Assembly: GCA_022496805.1 (NCBI GenBank)
Contig: CM040090.1
Coordinates: forward strand, 17,292,001-17,356,000
Reading direction: 5' to 3'
DNA length: 64,000 nt
Origin: Pohlia nutans
Taxonomy: Eukaryota; Streptophyta; Bryopsida; Bryales; Mniaceae
Within the stretch, counting starts at the first letter, position 1. Each line of letters begins with the position of its first letter. Below the pieces are notes generated by a model. The model was not told the DNA's origin and ran no database searches. It saw only the letters and a program-made list of their open reading frames with translations. Both the position numbers and the translations under genes were made by a program. Positions 12,006 to 23,656 of the stretch are shown piece by piece.

Positions 12006-12656
12006 TCCTAGCTTGTTCAATTTTTTTGACATTGGGCAGACCAGAGGCTACAATCTATTTTCCATACAATGACACTCATGATATGACGATATTATTGTTT
12101 CAAGCAATAAATACACATGTGATAAGTCATTTTTGTGACTAATCTATGCTTGCCACCTTGAAGGTAGGGCTTCCCAAACATGTCATTAGAGAGATCAAGG
12201 GACAACTGTAATTAGAAAACCAAATGGGACTGGATGGACAAATCAAACAGTCAAACCAGACGGGCAGGCGGCTTGTCAGGTGATGCCATTACAACCCTGA
12301 TAGTGATCATAATGCATAGCATGAAGTCCCCAATATATTCACTGTTTGTTGAACTGGTTTGGGTGGAAGTTGTTGCAAGGTACATATTAGATACTCACCT
12401 ACCATTACAGTGGGTTTCACAAGTCACTAGGTATAGAGTACTGCTACTCAAGAATGTTAATATGTGCATGAAATAAACTATGTGTATTTCATTGCTCATG
12501 TGAAACATGAAGGAATCCATGTTCCAGTATTACTGGTACTCCAAATTAGCCGTACTAGGAATTTGGTCATTTGTGACTTGTCTTTTGTGCCTGAAATGGT
12601 TCCTTAAGACTAATTTTTTTATAAAATTGAGTCACAACTAGTAGAAGCCAGTACAT

Positions 12657-13080
12657 AAGGTAGACGACCTGTTTCCGATCAGGCCCCCAATCACGCAGTA
12701 TAGGGCGACCTATTTCCGTGAACTAGCCTGCATTATTTTCGAATTCATTTGTAAACGGTGATGGAAACATGTTTCTTCTTAATATGGAATGGTTGGCACC
12801 AAGAATGGAAACTTGTTACCGAGTTAGTATGATATCATGTGTTCTCCAAATCTAGTTTTGCAGTTCTTGGAAATAGATCAGCCTATGTTGCGAGAACGGG
12901 TTGGAGAGAATCTTCACTTTGAAAATTTGTAGTAAATTCAATATTGCCCCAAAATTTGTTCAAAAATATGTGACCTTCTTCAAATCTATTTCCCTACACT
13001 GCAAAATTATTTGCCTATTTGTTACTCCACCGGAAGTGTGCTGAATTGCTTAAGGTGATCGGAAACAGGTCGTCTACCTT
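12657..13080. mobile_element. 424-bp MITE with perfect terminal repeats starting AAGGTAGACGACC
   Basis: The first 25 bases (AAGGTAGACGACCTGTTTCC and five more) are the exact reverse complement of the last 25. ACAT flanks both sides (12653-12656 and 13081-13084); alternatively the duplication is TA, one base further in. No coding capacity. The element at 19930-20325 starts with the same AGGTAG and is a likely relative. Confidence 0.8.
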
Positions 13081-13725
13081 ACATTCAAAACCATGGTAGA
13101 CAATGCCACACAAGGTAGCAGCAATAACTGTTGGTCAGAATGATAGTTTTTTGGACACTAGTCTTTTTGGGCTAAATATCGCCAGATTTTGACAAATTTT
13201 TTTGATCAACACACCTAGCTTCAAGCCTATAGGAAGAAAATGCAATTATTTAGCCACATCCTCTACCAAAAAAAATGTCTAAATGTAACTTTTAAACAAG
13301 ATTGTGTACAAGAGAAGCGAACAAAACTTAGGAACTTCATCTAAATTTTTGGAGCCACCCAAGAGAAATGAGAAATGAAAAAAAAATCTTTGTGGCCTCA
13401 ATTGTAACATTATTAAGTAGATCAGTGACCCTAAGCACAAAAGGGCACGCAGAATATAATTATGCACTATTGGAGAATGGCCTAACACGGGTACCACTTT
13501 TACACGACTCACATAGTATGATTTATGTCCATTAACTCATTTTATGTGTCCTAGAAATTCTATCTTTAACACCATGTATATAGTTGCAGCCATGGTGCCT
13601 ATAACGTAATTTTTGAGGAATATCTTTATGGTAAGAAAAAAATATTAGAAAATTACAAAGATTTGAGGATACTATTTTTGGAGGGGGTACCCATATCAGG
13701 CCATCAGTCCACTTTCAGATCTTAA

Positions 13726-14294
13726 CCCCTAAGAGACCACAACTATGTTTCTCTCCAAACTCTTCAAAGTATCCCTTCTTATAAAAAGACAAATATTTTT
13801 TGATTCAAAACTTTTTTGACCAATTCAACTGTAGGATATTTCAATCAACTTGAATTTATTACAACCTATAAAATTTCAACCATTTAAGGTTCTTCAATAG
13901 TAAGATTATAAGCTTCAAAGTTGGTAGCATTTTTTTTTGGGCTTATTGCTCAAGTTTGAAACTTTCTGAAAATGCCCAAAATGCAAAGTTTAGTTTGAGA
14001 TTTGGTGAAATGAATTTGGCAGTTGTGTATACTGTGGGGGCGTTAGGTCATTGTGTACAAAAATTCAAATGTATAGCTCATTGTATGAAATTTTTTAGGA
14101 GTTGCCTACAATTAGGTTTTTCACCTTTACATGATTGTATCTTTTGATCTATACATCGTCTACGTACACAAATTACCATCCCATATTCGTTACAAAGAGT
14201 AGAATCACCACAAAAAATCTCAATAATTGAGGATCAGTATTCATTCCATACTGAGCTGACCGAACTTGGAAAATTAGCCTTGGTCCTTTAGGGG
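13726..14294. mobile_element. TTAA-flanked MITE, 569 bp
   Basis: TTAA lies at 13722-13725 and 14295-14298. The ends are CCCCTAAGAGACCA and TGGTCCTTTAGGGG, inverted with two mismatches. A partial reverse-complement copy of its interior lies at 54803-55199. Confidence 0.8.
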
Positions 14295-14298
14295 TTAA

Positions 14299-15947
14299 GC
14301 CCTTGATGGGAGAAGGTCTTGGAGAAGGTGAATAGGAGGGACATGGCAACAGATATAATAATTTAGCAGTAATGACCATGGCAAAGAGAAGAAATTTCTG
14401 TATCCTGGGTTTCATTCTGTAGGAGTTGAGTGGTCCACCTCTACCAGCAGATACTAATTTGGCGTGGGATCCAAGATGTCAATCTACATCTTTCCAGATA
14501 GTATAACCCATAATTCTATTTCAGCTGCACAGATCTGACTAATTCTCATCATCCGAACTACACATGCATGTACCTTGTTGCCCAATTCCAACCAATGATA
14601 CGGGTGCCATCAAACCACAATCTTCTATGAGTGATCAAAAATCAATATTTAAAAAAATAACCCAAATGGATGCTGAGGATTATCTCACAGGTATTGTCTA
14701 TTATTAATGTGATACATTATTCAATCCTTAAGCAATAAATGAATCCCAGGGTGCACTCTACATTATGTTTGAGAATCACGTGTGTTCATGACCCTCTCTA
14801 ACAATTCTCTATATAGGAACTCAAGGTTTATATATAGTCTAAAAAACTTTGTATACGTATCTATTATGTCCTAAATATATGTTTAAGTTAAGTATTCGTC
14901 AATAATTTCAGCTCAAAATACGTTTTTTTTATGTATAGGTATGACAATGTTCAAACTGTGCGGTCACGACGTCACATATACTCGTACGTGTTTACTACAG
15001 TGTACTCTCAAGATGAATCCAAGAACAAAGAAAATAATAACAGAAGCTGGAGATTTTTCTTAATTTTTTTTTTGATCAAAAGAAAGGATTTCATTGCAAA
15101 GAGATGAAGTACACGACAATCTTGCTTATCATAGACACTGTAATAATTAAATCAAGATTGTAAACTAAAACAAATGTTATTGACATGAGCTTTTACGAAG
15201 GCTTATCTTGAACCACCCATAGAATGATAGAAACACTCGCCTTGCTCCAACTCTCAAAAAATACCCTTAAAAGTTGACTCTTTGTTTTCTCGAATCTGCC
15301 ATAATCGACAAGACCAAAAGCACAATGGGGAGTTCATATGTTTATCTGCCTTGAACATGCAGCCACACTTGAGAATAGAAAAGCCATTTACCATGTATTC
15401 TCGGACTTGCTTGTAAGTTTAGAGGCCTAATGTTGTCTAAAATGAGTACTAAGATTCTAGCAATTCTATCTGACTATGATGTGTGCCACAGAAAGCAAGG
15501 AATATTGACAACAATACGTAATGAACATGATTTTAACGACTGGATTCTCTTTAGTTTTATTGACACTTTCCTGTGGCAGGAGGTAATCCGTCCATACCTC
15601 GTCATGGGTCATAAATTAGTCATAGAGTATGTGGAGTAACAGACACTTAACCCTTAAAGACCTGTCTAGAAAGCCTGTTCCGACCAGTATTATATAGCAA
15701 TAATTTCATTGTATTTGGAATGGTTCTATACCTCCTATGGGTTTAAGATCAAAAGTGAAGTTAATATTTATGCCGACATGGTTATAATGAACAGCTGTTC
15801 ATACATACGCTCCAGGATGCGCAACTCAGGCAGCAAAAGTCAACTTTTTGATGTTGTTTGACCCTCAAAACTTGCAAAGCATCCGTAGCATGCAATCACT
15901 GACTTCAATTTCTTTTTTTGCAATATCTGAATGTTTTCTTTGTAAAG
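14299..15947. other. AT-rich intergenic DNA
   Basis: No gene recognised. A solo TTAACCCTTAAAGACC at 15647-15662 looks like an orphan end of the TTAA MITE family, but no matching right end is near. Confidence 0.45.
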
Positions 15948-15959
15948 GAGGAGCACCCA

Positions 15960-18900
15960 GATAGATAGATAGAAACACCAACCCTATAGAAAGGGCCGGC
16001 GTGAATAAAGTGTCCGTTCGTAATGTCAATGACCCGATGCCCACGGGACAAAGGGACATTGGAACAATACTACTCTCCCCTTTCGAGGATGGACACTATA
16101 GTAACCAAAACAAAGTAACAGTAACAGTAACAGAGGAGAAAAGCGAAGTTTTGTTGGATGAGTGTTAGTTTGTATAAAGGTATGTTTAGTGTTAAGTTTA
16201 ATCGCCAAGTCATGAGTTCTTTGGTTGGTTGGTGAAGGGCGTTGTATCACGATTAAGTGGTCCGGGTTCGAAACCAGTTGGGCTCGTTGAGCAGTGGTGT
16301 GATACACATGGCTTGGTGCTGCTAGTGAATTATCATGGCAGGAAAGTTGTACCAACCAACCGGCCCCATCTATCCCCTGAGACAAGCTGAGCTAGTGAAT
16401 TTGAAGAGTGGCTAGCAGTGGTTTTCACCACTACCCCCCCTCTTTTAATGTACTACATCTGTTGGTATTGTTTGATTATTCTCTATACGTCTTTTATGTA
16501 AAAGGATAGATCCGGCATATTGTATGGCAATGGTATTTATTGCTTTGAATGTGTGTTTTATGGAGGTTTCACAAATGTTGAATTTTGTTTCTAGTTGTTT
16601 CATAGAGGGGACGTGTGTGGTTCCTCTAGCTCCTGCTGTAATGACTATGATAGGATCTACTTTCCAACCTTGTTGTATGATGTTATTAATTAGAGGTTGG
16701 TATTTAAAAAAAATTCTGCCAATTTTTTCTGGTGAAAATCTGTCGTTTGTGTATGTGAATTCTATGAATTGTATGGTTAGGTTATCAGCGGGGTTTAGAG
16801 GAGGTGGCTTTGGTATGGGAGGCCTTTAATGCATAATATATCTGGTTTGAATCTAGCATTACATTGACATCTTTGTTGATTACAAGTACATGGTAATAAC
16901 CATGTAGGGACTGTGTTTTCTTGTGGGTTATTGTTGAATGTGCCCGCATTCATGAGAGTGTAGCATGTTGATTTATTTGAGGATAGTATTAATTTTCTTA
17001 ATTCCCATACAGCTTTATTGTGCCTTTTGGTTCTTAGTGCGTGTATATGGTGTTGTTTGCATATTAAGAGTACATGTAGCCATGTATCTGCGTCTTGTGA
17101 GTTACAGATGGGACATGTTTTTTAAGGAAATCTTTGTATGCCAAAAATTAATTGCTTTCTGGCATTACCCATGTATTGACCGGTTCTAAATTTTAGTATG
17201 CTTGTTTTTTGTGAGTCTGTTATTGCTGGGTTATTCCAAAAGTCATTGGACATTTTGTTATCTATGACGGGGTTTGTTGTTCATTTGTTAATGTTGAGAA
17301 AGTCTTCTGCCAGTAATTCTAGGTTATTTTCTCGGTCATGTTTCTTTATGTATTCTTCCAAACATCTAACTGGTCCTTTGTCTGGTCGTTTGATACGACC
17401 GGGCCATGTGTCTTTTTGGAAGTAGTAAGGTGTGGTATGTGCAAATTCGTGTGGATTTACTGCAAATTGATAACCTCTTTTCATGGTACCTTCTTTTGCG
17501 AGTTGGTCTGCGTGTTCATTTCCGTTAATTTTAGCGTGTGCTTTAACTTTGTATATTGTAGTTGGTTGTGTTCGCATTTTTACCATTTTTACCATTTCTT
17601 CTAATATGGTTTTATCGGCGTGGTTGTTTTGTTGGGTTGGGTGTTTTAGTTGTGTGTTTAGAACATGTATACAATTGAGACAATCAGTAAAAATATGTGC
17701 AGGTTCGTTTATGTATTTAGTGGTGATTAGTGAAAGTGTTGCATGTATGGCCATTAGTTCTGCTCTAAAGCATGTTTGTAATCCAGGCAGTCTTTTTGAT
17801 ATTTGTACATCTGGTTTAGATGGGTTGTAGATTCCATATCCAGCTTTTTCTTTTTTCCAATGGCCGTCATCATCTTCTTTAGGTGGTAAAAAGGATCTAT
17901 CTGTGTAATAGCTGTATTGTGGTAGAAATTTTAGTGTAGTGTTTATTTTGAAATTTGGAAGGGGATTTATCCACATGTTTTGTAGATTGTTATAGGGCGG
18001 GTATATGAGTTTGTTCCATTTTGTGCTTTTGTTAACTTTTGTGTTTGGTGGTGTGGGTGGTGTTGTTTGTGTATGGTATTGCGGGATTTGTAGATTTTCT
18101 ATTGTTGTGTTTATGGTGTTTATTTGGTTTATCGTGCCAATGTTGTTGTTTTGATGGTGTATACACCATATATGCATTGCAAGTGGTTCGTTTCGGGTTT
18201 TGTTGGGTTCTAGTGGTATTGTAGGTTCGTCATACGTAATGGTGTCCGCGGCCAAATGTATAATGGTATGCGTATCCGGGAAGGGTCCGTTGTACAGTGA
18301 TAGATTTTGATACCACTTGGTGTCTGGGATTGCTAAAATGGTGACAGTTTCTGGGTCTTGTTTTGCTGCTAGTCTTGCCCAATGTATTGCTTGTTGTGTT
18401 GTTTCAGCATCATTTGGGTGTGCATATCCGATACCTTTCCATTTGTATTGAAAGGCTTCCCCTAGTGAGCCAAAAATCTTGTCTCTAGCGAATGTTGAGT
18501 AGAATTGGGTAGATTTCATGGTGAGGAAACATGTAATTGGTGAGGAAAAGTATGAGTGTGTTATATTAAATGTTGTTATTAGTGTGTCTAGAATGTTGGA
18601 TGGAATGGTATGGTGTAGTGTTCTTATTGTATTCTTTTTGTGGTTTTTGTGTTCATATCTTTGGTATAGCCAGACTATTTCTGTTTCAAATGGTTGTATA
18701 GCAGGTATTAGTTTGTGGATGTTGTATTTGTTGTTGTTATATTGATGCCATAACCATTTTATTCTTGTAGTTGGAATGGTGGTGATATATTTACCGGTGT
18801 CATTATATATGTGGGTTTTATCATTTTGTGTTTGAATGGTGCACTTGATTGTGTCTATGTCTCTTTCTGGGTTACATTCAATTGTGGATGTTTTAATGTG

Positions 18901-19103
18901 TGGGATTATTGTTGGAGGTGGGATGTATCTTGTGTCTCTATTTTGTTCGGGTGTAAATTGTGTATTTATGATATTTTGATGTTGTTTGTTTTTATAATCT
19001 GTGTAATAGTTTGCAAGTAGATTTAGATTATGATGTATTACTGTTGGTAGGTTTAGTGGAAATAGTTCGCGTTGTTGTAACCATTTATTGTATGTTATGT
19101 GGT
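15960..19103 (-). mobile_element. 5'-truncated non-LTR retrotransposon (LINE) with RNase H, zinc knuckle and nuclease-like C-terminus
   Basis: A 12-bp target duplication GAGGAGCACCCA flanks it (15948-15959 and 19104-19115). On the minus strand the 3' tail is a (CTAT)n microsatellite next to 15960, which is LINE behaviour. The minus strand encodes, in order, a divergent methyltransferase-like block, RNase H, a C-P-I-C...H...C zinc motif, a second Cys cluster and a region with RFKPD, IEFTY, KYQPL and GARGTTH. No reverse transcriptase domain remains, so the 5' part was lost on insertion. The 369 bp at the 3' end recur at 57328-57696 as a shorter truncated copy. Confidence 0.85.
16440..17280 (-). 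pseudogene. Continuation of the LINE ORF: CCHC-type zinc motif and restriction-like nuclease remnant
   Basis: In the frame of the RNase H ORF, three stop codons interrupt an otherwise readable stretch with CPIC-x13-H-x4-C, then RHNKAVWEL, then a C-x-C-x5-C-x-C cluster and RFKPDILCI. After a frameshift near 16820 the frame resumes with IEFTYTNDRFSPEKI, KYQPLINN and ITAGARGTTHVPS. The P-D ... E-x-T ... K arrangement is like the restriction-like endonuclease found at the C-terminus of R2/R4-type LINEs. The assignment is by eye and moderate. Confidence 0.6.
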
Positions 19104-19122
19104 GAGGAGCACCCATAACCAT
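17281..19122 (-). pseudogene. LINE ORF fragment with RNase H domain (613 codons open)
   Basis: RNase H residues are visible in the C-terminal third: YTDRSF, then FRAELMAIHATL, then FTDCLNC, then GNEHADQLAKEG, giving the D-E-D-D set. Upstream, around residues 210-290, RDKIFGSLGEAFQYKW and GIGYAHPND followed by VTILAIP resemble the core of PCIF1-type adenine methyltransferases, but the catalytic Asn-Pro-Pro-Phe is replaced by His-Pro-Asn-Asp. The first six codons come from flanking DNA, so the start is not genuine. After the stop, the same frame continues to about 16840 through further in-frame stops (TGA, TAA, TAA) and encodes KFRTGQYMGNARKQL and CPIC. The protein was once longer on both sides. 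Probably inactive. Confidence 0.75.
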
Positions 19123-19340
19123 CCTAACCTACAATCACCACTCTGAACTCTTAGACAATGGATACATATTGATAAGGATCTCTATTTTAGATCATCTATG
19201 AACAAAACCTTGAACCTTCACGACTATTGCATATGTACTGTGTCTGTCTAAATAATGTATTTTTTTTAGTGCATTAAAATTCTCTTCCATTTGCAAACAT
19301 CATATAAGAATATGAAAAAGTGGGTATACTCATCACTTAA

Positions 19341-19574
19341 CCCCTAAAAGACCATGACGTCCAAATTGGGCCTTGTATTTGTTTTTTTAGCAATTTTAAG
19401 TAGGTTCTATGTGGACTTCCTTTTGTTCAAATTTGTTTGTTTCTTGACCATCATATGCATTATTCTTCACTAATTCTAGTGATACAAAATTTAGTCTAGT
19501 CTGAATTATATATTTCACAATATGATTAATTGAATTCGTCATTTTAAAACTATGAATCCTTGATCCTTTAGGGG
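19341..19574. mobile_element. TTAA-type MITE, short subfamily (234 bp)
   Basis: It starts CCCCTAAAAGACCA after TTAA (19337-19340) and ends TGATCCTTTAGGGG, followed by TTGA, a one-base change of TTAA. The interior is related in reverse to 35280-35510. Confidence 0.75.
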
Positions 19575-19929
19575 TTGATGGTACATGATTTTTGGTTTGA
19601 AGACTCTTCGGGCCGAGAGAAGAGTCTGCTTATAAGGATGTAGCTGCTGACTCTGGAACATTCTTATTATAATGTTCAATTTTTCATGTGGAACGACGCA
19701 AACCTGCACCTTGCACATGGCTGTGCAGTGAAGAAAATCATGTATTCATGAATTCCTATTGCATCACAGGAAAATTTGATTGATGCTCTTGCAGGTGCCC
19801 TAGTACAGAGCAAATTTTGAAGGGCTTCATCATGCACCATCACAAAAAATTCCTCTTCCAGCAATCAAGGGCCTTAGGATGTAATTTCAGCATCATCTTG
19901 AGATTGGGGGTTTAAATCAGCTGAACATA

Positions 19930-20325
19930 AGGTAGTGGGACCAATTCCCGACTGGGTTGTATTTCCGACTCCTATTGGTTGGGGGATGGGTGTCAGAAAC
20001 CAACCAGCATGGTTTCAGATAGTGTCCTATAGTGTTCTAATTTCGTCCATGCTTGGAAAAATCAAGAGCTTCTGATTGGTGTAGAAGCACTCTATTTTCA
20101 GAATCCAACCTCTCATGAAAACCATGACTCTATGAGCGGTTAATGGTCACTCTAAGCTTTCAGACTTAAAAAATCATAGAAAATTGTAGAAATGCTCAAA
20201 AAATGTTTTTTTTGGGGGGATGCCTATGCAATAGCTTTGCAGAGCATCCAAAAATTATTAAAAAATTCTTTCACAAGTCTAAGTATGCAAACCTGAAATT
20301 CAGTCGGGAATTGGTCCCACTACCT
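19930..20325. mobile_element. 396-bp MITE with AGGTAGTGGGACC termini
   Basis: The left end, AGGTAGTGGGACCAATTCCC followed by GACTG, is matched exactly in reverse at the right end, and TA flanks both sides. The TA duplication suggests a Tc1/mariner-like source. It shares its first six bases with the element at 12657-13080, but the interior is different. Confidence 0.75.
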
Positions 20326-20639
20326 TATGTATGACTCTATTGCAAGTCCGAATCATAAACTGTGACACCTCATGACACCAGGAACATATCACTACAGTAG
20401 TCATGATCCAATGTAGAATTACATTGTCGACGCAAAACTTTATACAATTGATGTACTAAAGAAAATTTTGTAAGTTTGTTTAAGTAATGCAAGTCTTATT
20501 CTTTCATCATGCAGTAGACAAACCCATTGTCATCCCATTGATCATTGCACTGTATTCATAAGTTTACTGGATTTCAAAAGATTGTAAAATGAAGTTCAGA
20601 AATTTGATTAAAAATTTGACTGTGCATGCCATTTTGTTC

Positions 20640-21300
20640 ATTTTGGATTAATGCAGCAAGTTTAGTAACTTTCACTTAGAGCCCTGCAGGAAATTGCTCA
20701 AGAAAACACTACACTTTCAAAAGATCGTCCAGAAATTTGATTGAGAAATTGACTATACAGGTTACTCTTCACAAGCTTTATGACCAACTCATTAGATTGA
20801 CATACTTCTAGTCGTTGGAGAGCTTTGTGATCAATTGCAACTCAACCATTGACAACAAGCAAGAGACCATTGACAACATTGTAGTACCAATATCACAACA
20901 CTCTACATCTTCCCGGCCTGTAAAAACTGACCGCTAATCTTCGGAGACTGAAGCAACTGCGCACCACCAATGTACCAAATCCAAAATGACTCCAAGAACT
21001 ATGCATGCAAAAGCGGGTAAAGATTAATGCAGCAAGTTTAGCAACTTTCACAGTTTAAGAAAACGCTACACTTTCAAAAGATCGTCCAGAAATTCGATTG
21101 AGAAATTGACTATACAGGTTACTCTTCACAAGCTTTATGACCAACTCATGAGGTTGACATCCTCCTTGACGTTGCAATCAATTGCAACTCAACCTGTACA
21201 ACAATTTACAGCAAGCAAGAGACCATTGACAATATTGCAGTATCACTGTACTAAAATGATCTCTAAGAACTATGCATGCAAAAGCGGGTAAAGATTTAGA
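20640..21300. repeat. Direct duplication of about 130-250 bp downstream of the dehydrin gene
   Basis: The stretch from about 20648 to 20802 (GCAGCAAGTTTAG ... GATCGTCCAGAAATT ... CTTCACAAGCTTTATGACC) recurs at about 21026-21152. Further shared blocks are GCAAGAGACCATTGACAA and ATGCATGCAAAAGCGGG, so a unit of a few hundred bases was duplicated with deletions. It lies 3' of the dehydrin on the minus strand. Confidence 0.75.
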
Positions 21301-21308
21301 CAGTTTAA

Positions 21309-21719
21309 TCACTTGGAGCCGTGCAGTTTGTCCTTAATTTTTGTAATGATAGTCTCTCGCTTGACGCTGTCCGTGTGCGGGCCTGGTTTTAGGTTACCAT
21401 GCTCGTCCGTGAGAGCAGCGCCGGCCTGCTCGCCAGGCACTCCCTGCAAATGCGGCGCACTCTCGTCACTCGGGCTCGCGTCCGTGTCGCCGTCGTCGTG
21501 GTGGCCTTTCTTGAAAAGCCCTTTCACTTTCTCCGCCATGGTCTTCTTCTCGTCCGGCGGTGCACCGCCAGTTAAATTCGGATCGCCGGGTTGCAAGTCC
21601 CGCTCCGGCTGCGACGTGAACGAGTCTGCCGTGGGCGCTGCAAACGAAACTGCCCGCACTCTCTCCTCGTCGTCTTCGTAACCCTGTCCATCCAGATCGT
21701 CACTGCTCAATCTCTCCAT
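21309..21719 (-). CDS. Dehydrin-like protein with Y-like and K-like segments, 136 aa
   Basis: A single open frame from the Met at 21719 (MERLSSDDLDG) ends in HGSK. It is acidic, Gly/Asp/Pro rich and has no hydrophobic segment, as expected for an intrinsically disordered LEA group 2 protein. Residues 58-70 (EKKTMAEKVKGLF) are K-segment-like. Residues 103-109 (TDEHGNL) match the Y-segment consensus (TDEYGNP). The C-terminal VKRETIITKIKDKLHG matches the K-segment pattern (EKKGIMDKIKEKLPG). K-segments fold into amphipathic helices on membranes during dehydration. There is no S-segment. A slightly earlier Met at 21743 is in frame but adds only eight atypical residues. An ACCGAC (DRE core) at about 22411 is a weak upstream hint of cold or drought control. 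No intron is needed. Confidence 0.85.
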   Translation of the reverse strand: MERLSSDDLDGQGYEDDEERVRAVSFAAPTADSFTSQPERDLQPGDPNLTGGAPPDEKKTMAEKVKGLFKKGHHDDGDTDASPSDESAPHLQGVPGEQAGAALTDEHGNLKPGPHTDSVKRETIITKIKDKLHGSK

Positions 21720-23086
21720 CACTGAAACGCAACGGGAATGCAAACAGGGGGTGATGAAGTGAAAATTTTCTCACCTGGGAAAATGTTTAGAACAGGAATT
21801 GTCGTGTCGAATCGAGATGAAATGAAGCTTGAGAGAATTGGTGGAAAGGAAACGGAGACAAGAGAGCATGGCAATGCTCAGAGAAGACGGAAGAGACGAC
21901 GGGTGCAGCCGGTCCCCCGGTGCCACATGGAAAGTTACCTGCGATCTCCGGTGATGGTGACAAGTCAGCTCTTCGTTGCTTGCTCGACACCTGGCGGATG
22001 GATGAAGTTGAACTTATTAGGTTCATTCGTAGGCAACTGAAAAATGACGTTGACTTTCCTATCTGTCCCAGGGACCGAGACTAAGGTTGAGACACCCATC
22101 CCCGACCATGTACACAAAACCAACCACCCTAGATTTTTGCCTAATTTTTAGATTTTGAAAGGGAAGATGTACCTCATTTGTACATTAGATCATATGATCG
22201 GTTTTTGGTAAACTTACAACTTCCACTTTAAAAATTTATACTTATTCAAATAATTATCAATTTTTTTTAATCAAATATGAAAACTTCTTAAATTTTTAGT
22301 GCTAAAAGAGGAAAATAATCAAAATATCGATTCATCTATCCCAAGTATAGTGCATGTCTTAATTGATCGGTTTTAGGTGTCTCGACCTTACCCGGCAATG
22401 TCCGGGGAGAACCGACCTTTATCGTTACCGGTAATTACAAGTGAGCCGGTTGAAACGGAATTCAGATTAGAACGTAATCGAGTTCAAAATCTTAAGAAAA
22501 AATTATGGATCATTTGTAGGAATAATTAGAGAATGGTTTTTATTTCTTTAAGGACTAGTCAAGAGAAAATAGGTTGGTTCAAGACTTTTGCAACTATGAT
22601 GAAGTTTGGTTCAAAAGAGAAAATGAGAAGCATGATGTTTAGTAATTATTTGTACAATCAAACTTTCAAAAACAGTTTTAGCCACTCATTTAATGAATTT
22701 ACAAGCATTTATCATTGAATATTCACCAAAATTACAACTTTTATTTTTAGAATTTGAATTTTGGTACGATTGGTTAAAACTAAATTTTATATTCTAAAAT
22801 TAAAAAAGGAAAATTTTCCAAATGAGAGAACATCATCACTTTCTTGAAATAGTAAGTTTTATAACACTAGGACAATATTGAGGTCTTTGTCATTGAAAAA
22901 TTCCTTAGTGAACCTCAATATTGCAAATGAAGTGCATCAAACAACACTAGAACATGATCTCTACCTCCAATTTCAATCAAAAGTCAAAACTTGAAAATTG
23001 TCATTTCTTTACTATGGGTAGTCATTATTGTTTGAATTGCGAGCAGAAAATCGCAATCATTTATGGGTTAAATGGTTAACCCTTAA
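21720..23086. other. Upstream region of the dehydrin gene, then AT-rich DNA
   Basis: The first 350 bp upstream are less AT-rich and probably hold the promoter and leader. Beyond about 22100 the sequence is AT-rich with no gene recognised. ACCGAC at about 22411 is the only stress-type motif I would mention. Confidence 0.4.
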
Positions 23087-23652
23087 CCCCTAAATGTCCA
23101 CCATGCATATTTTGCATCATGTATGAATTTGAAGTCCAATTTCTCATCCATCATGCACTTTTTGCAGTGTAGATTTTTTTACTGAAACTTTTATGGGAAG
23201 TTAGCTCCATGCATGTGTGATCCGATTAGAAAGGGGATGATTTGTGAAATTTTTATGCTCGTTTCATGTTGTAGTGTTCCACCCAAAACTTTAAAGATTT
23301 TAGTCTAAAGTTCTTTTGAAAAAGTCAAGTACTAAATTTAAGCAACCAAAAAATCTCCAAAAATCACAATACTTAGAGTATTACATTTCAACCCATCACA
23401 ACAAATTTCATTATTAGACTGTCAATTTCTTATTCGTAATCATATCACAAAAGAGCTCCAAATTTTAAGTTTGAAATTTAATACACAAATATTGGTGATA
23501 GCAATCGCAAATCTAACCGTATGGATAGAATCCAAAATGCATAATGTACAACTTTTATTGATTCATCAACATGAAAATATCCCTCTTAGTTGCATTCTAT
23601 AATGCATCTCTGGAATACTGCCAAATTTGAAAAGGATGAGAATGTTTAGGGG
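23087..23652. mobile_element. TTAA-type MITE, long subfamily (566 bp)
   Basis: TTAA at 23083-23086 precedes CCCCTAAATGTCCACC; the right end GTTTAGGGG is followed by TTGA. The interior (CATGCATATTTTGCATCATG near the left end) matches the copies at 46851-47425 and 45911 onward. Confidence 0.8.
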
Positions 23653-23656
23653 TTGA

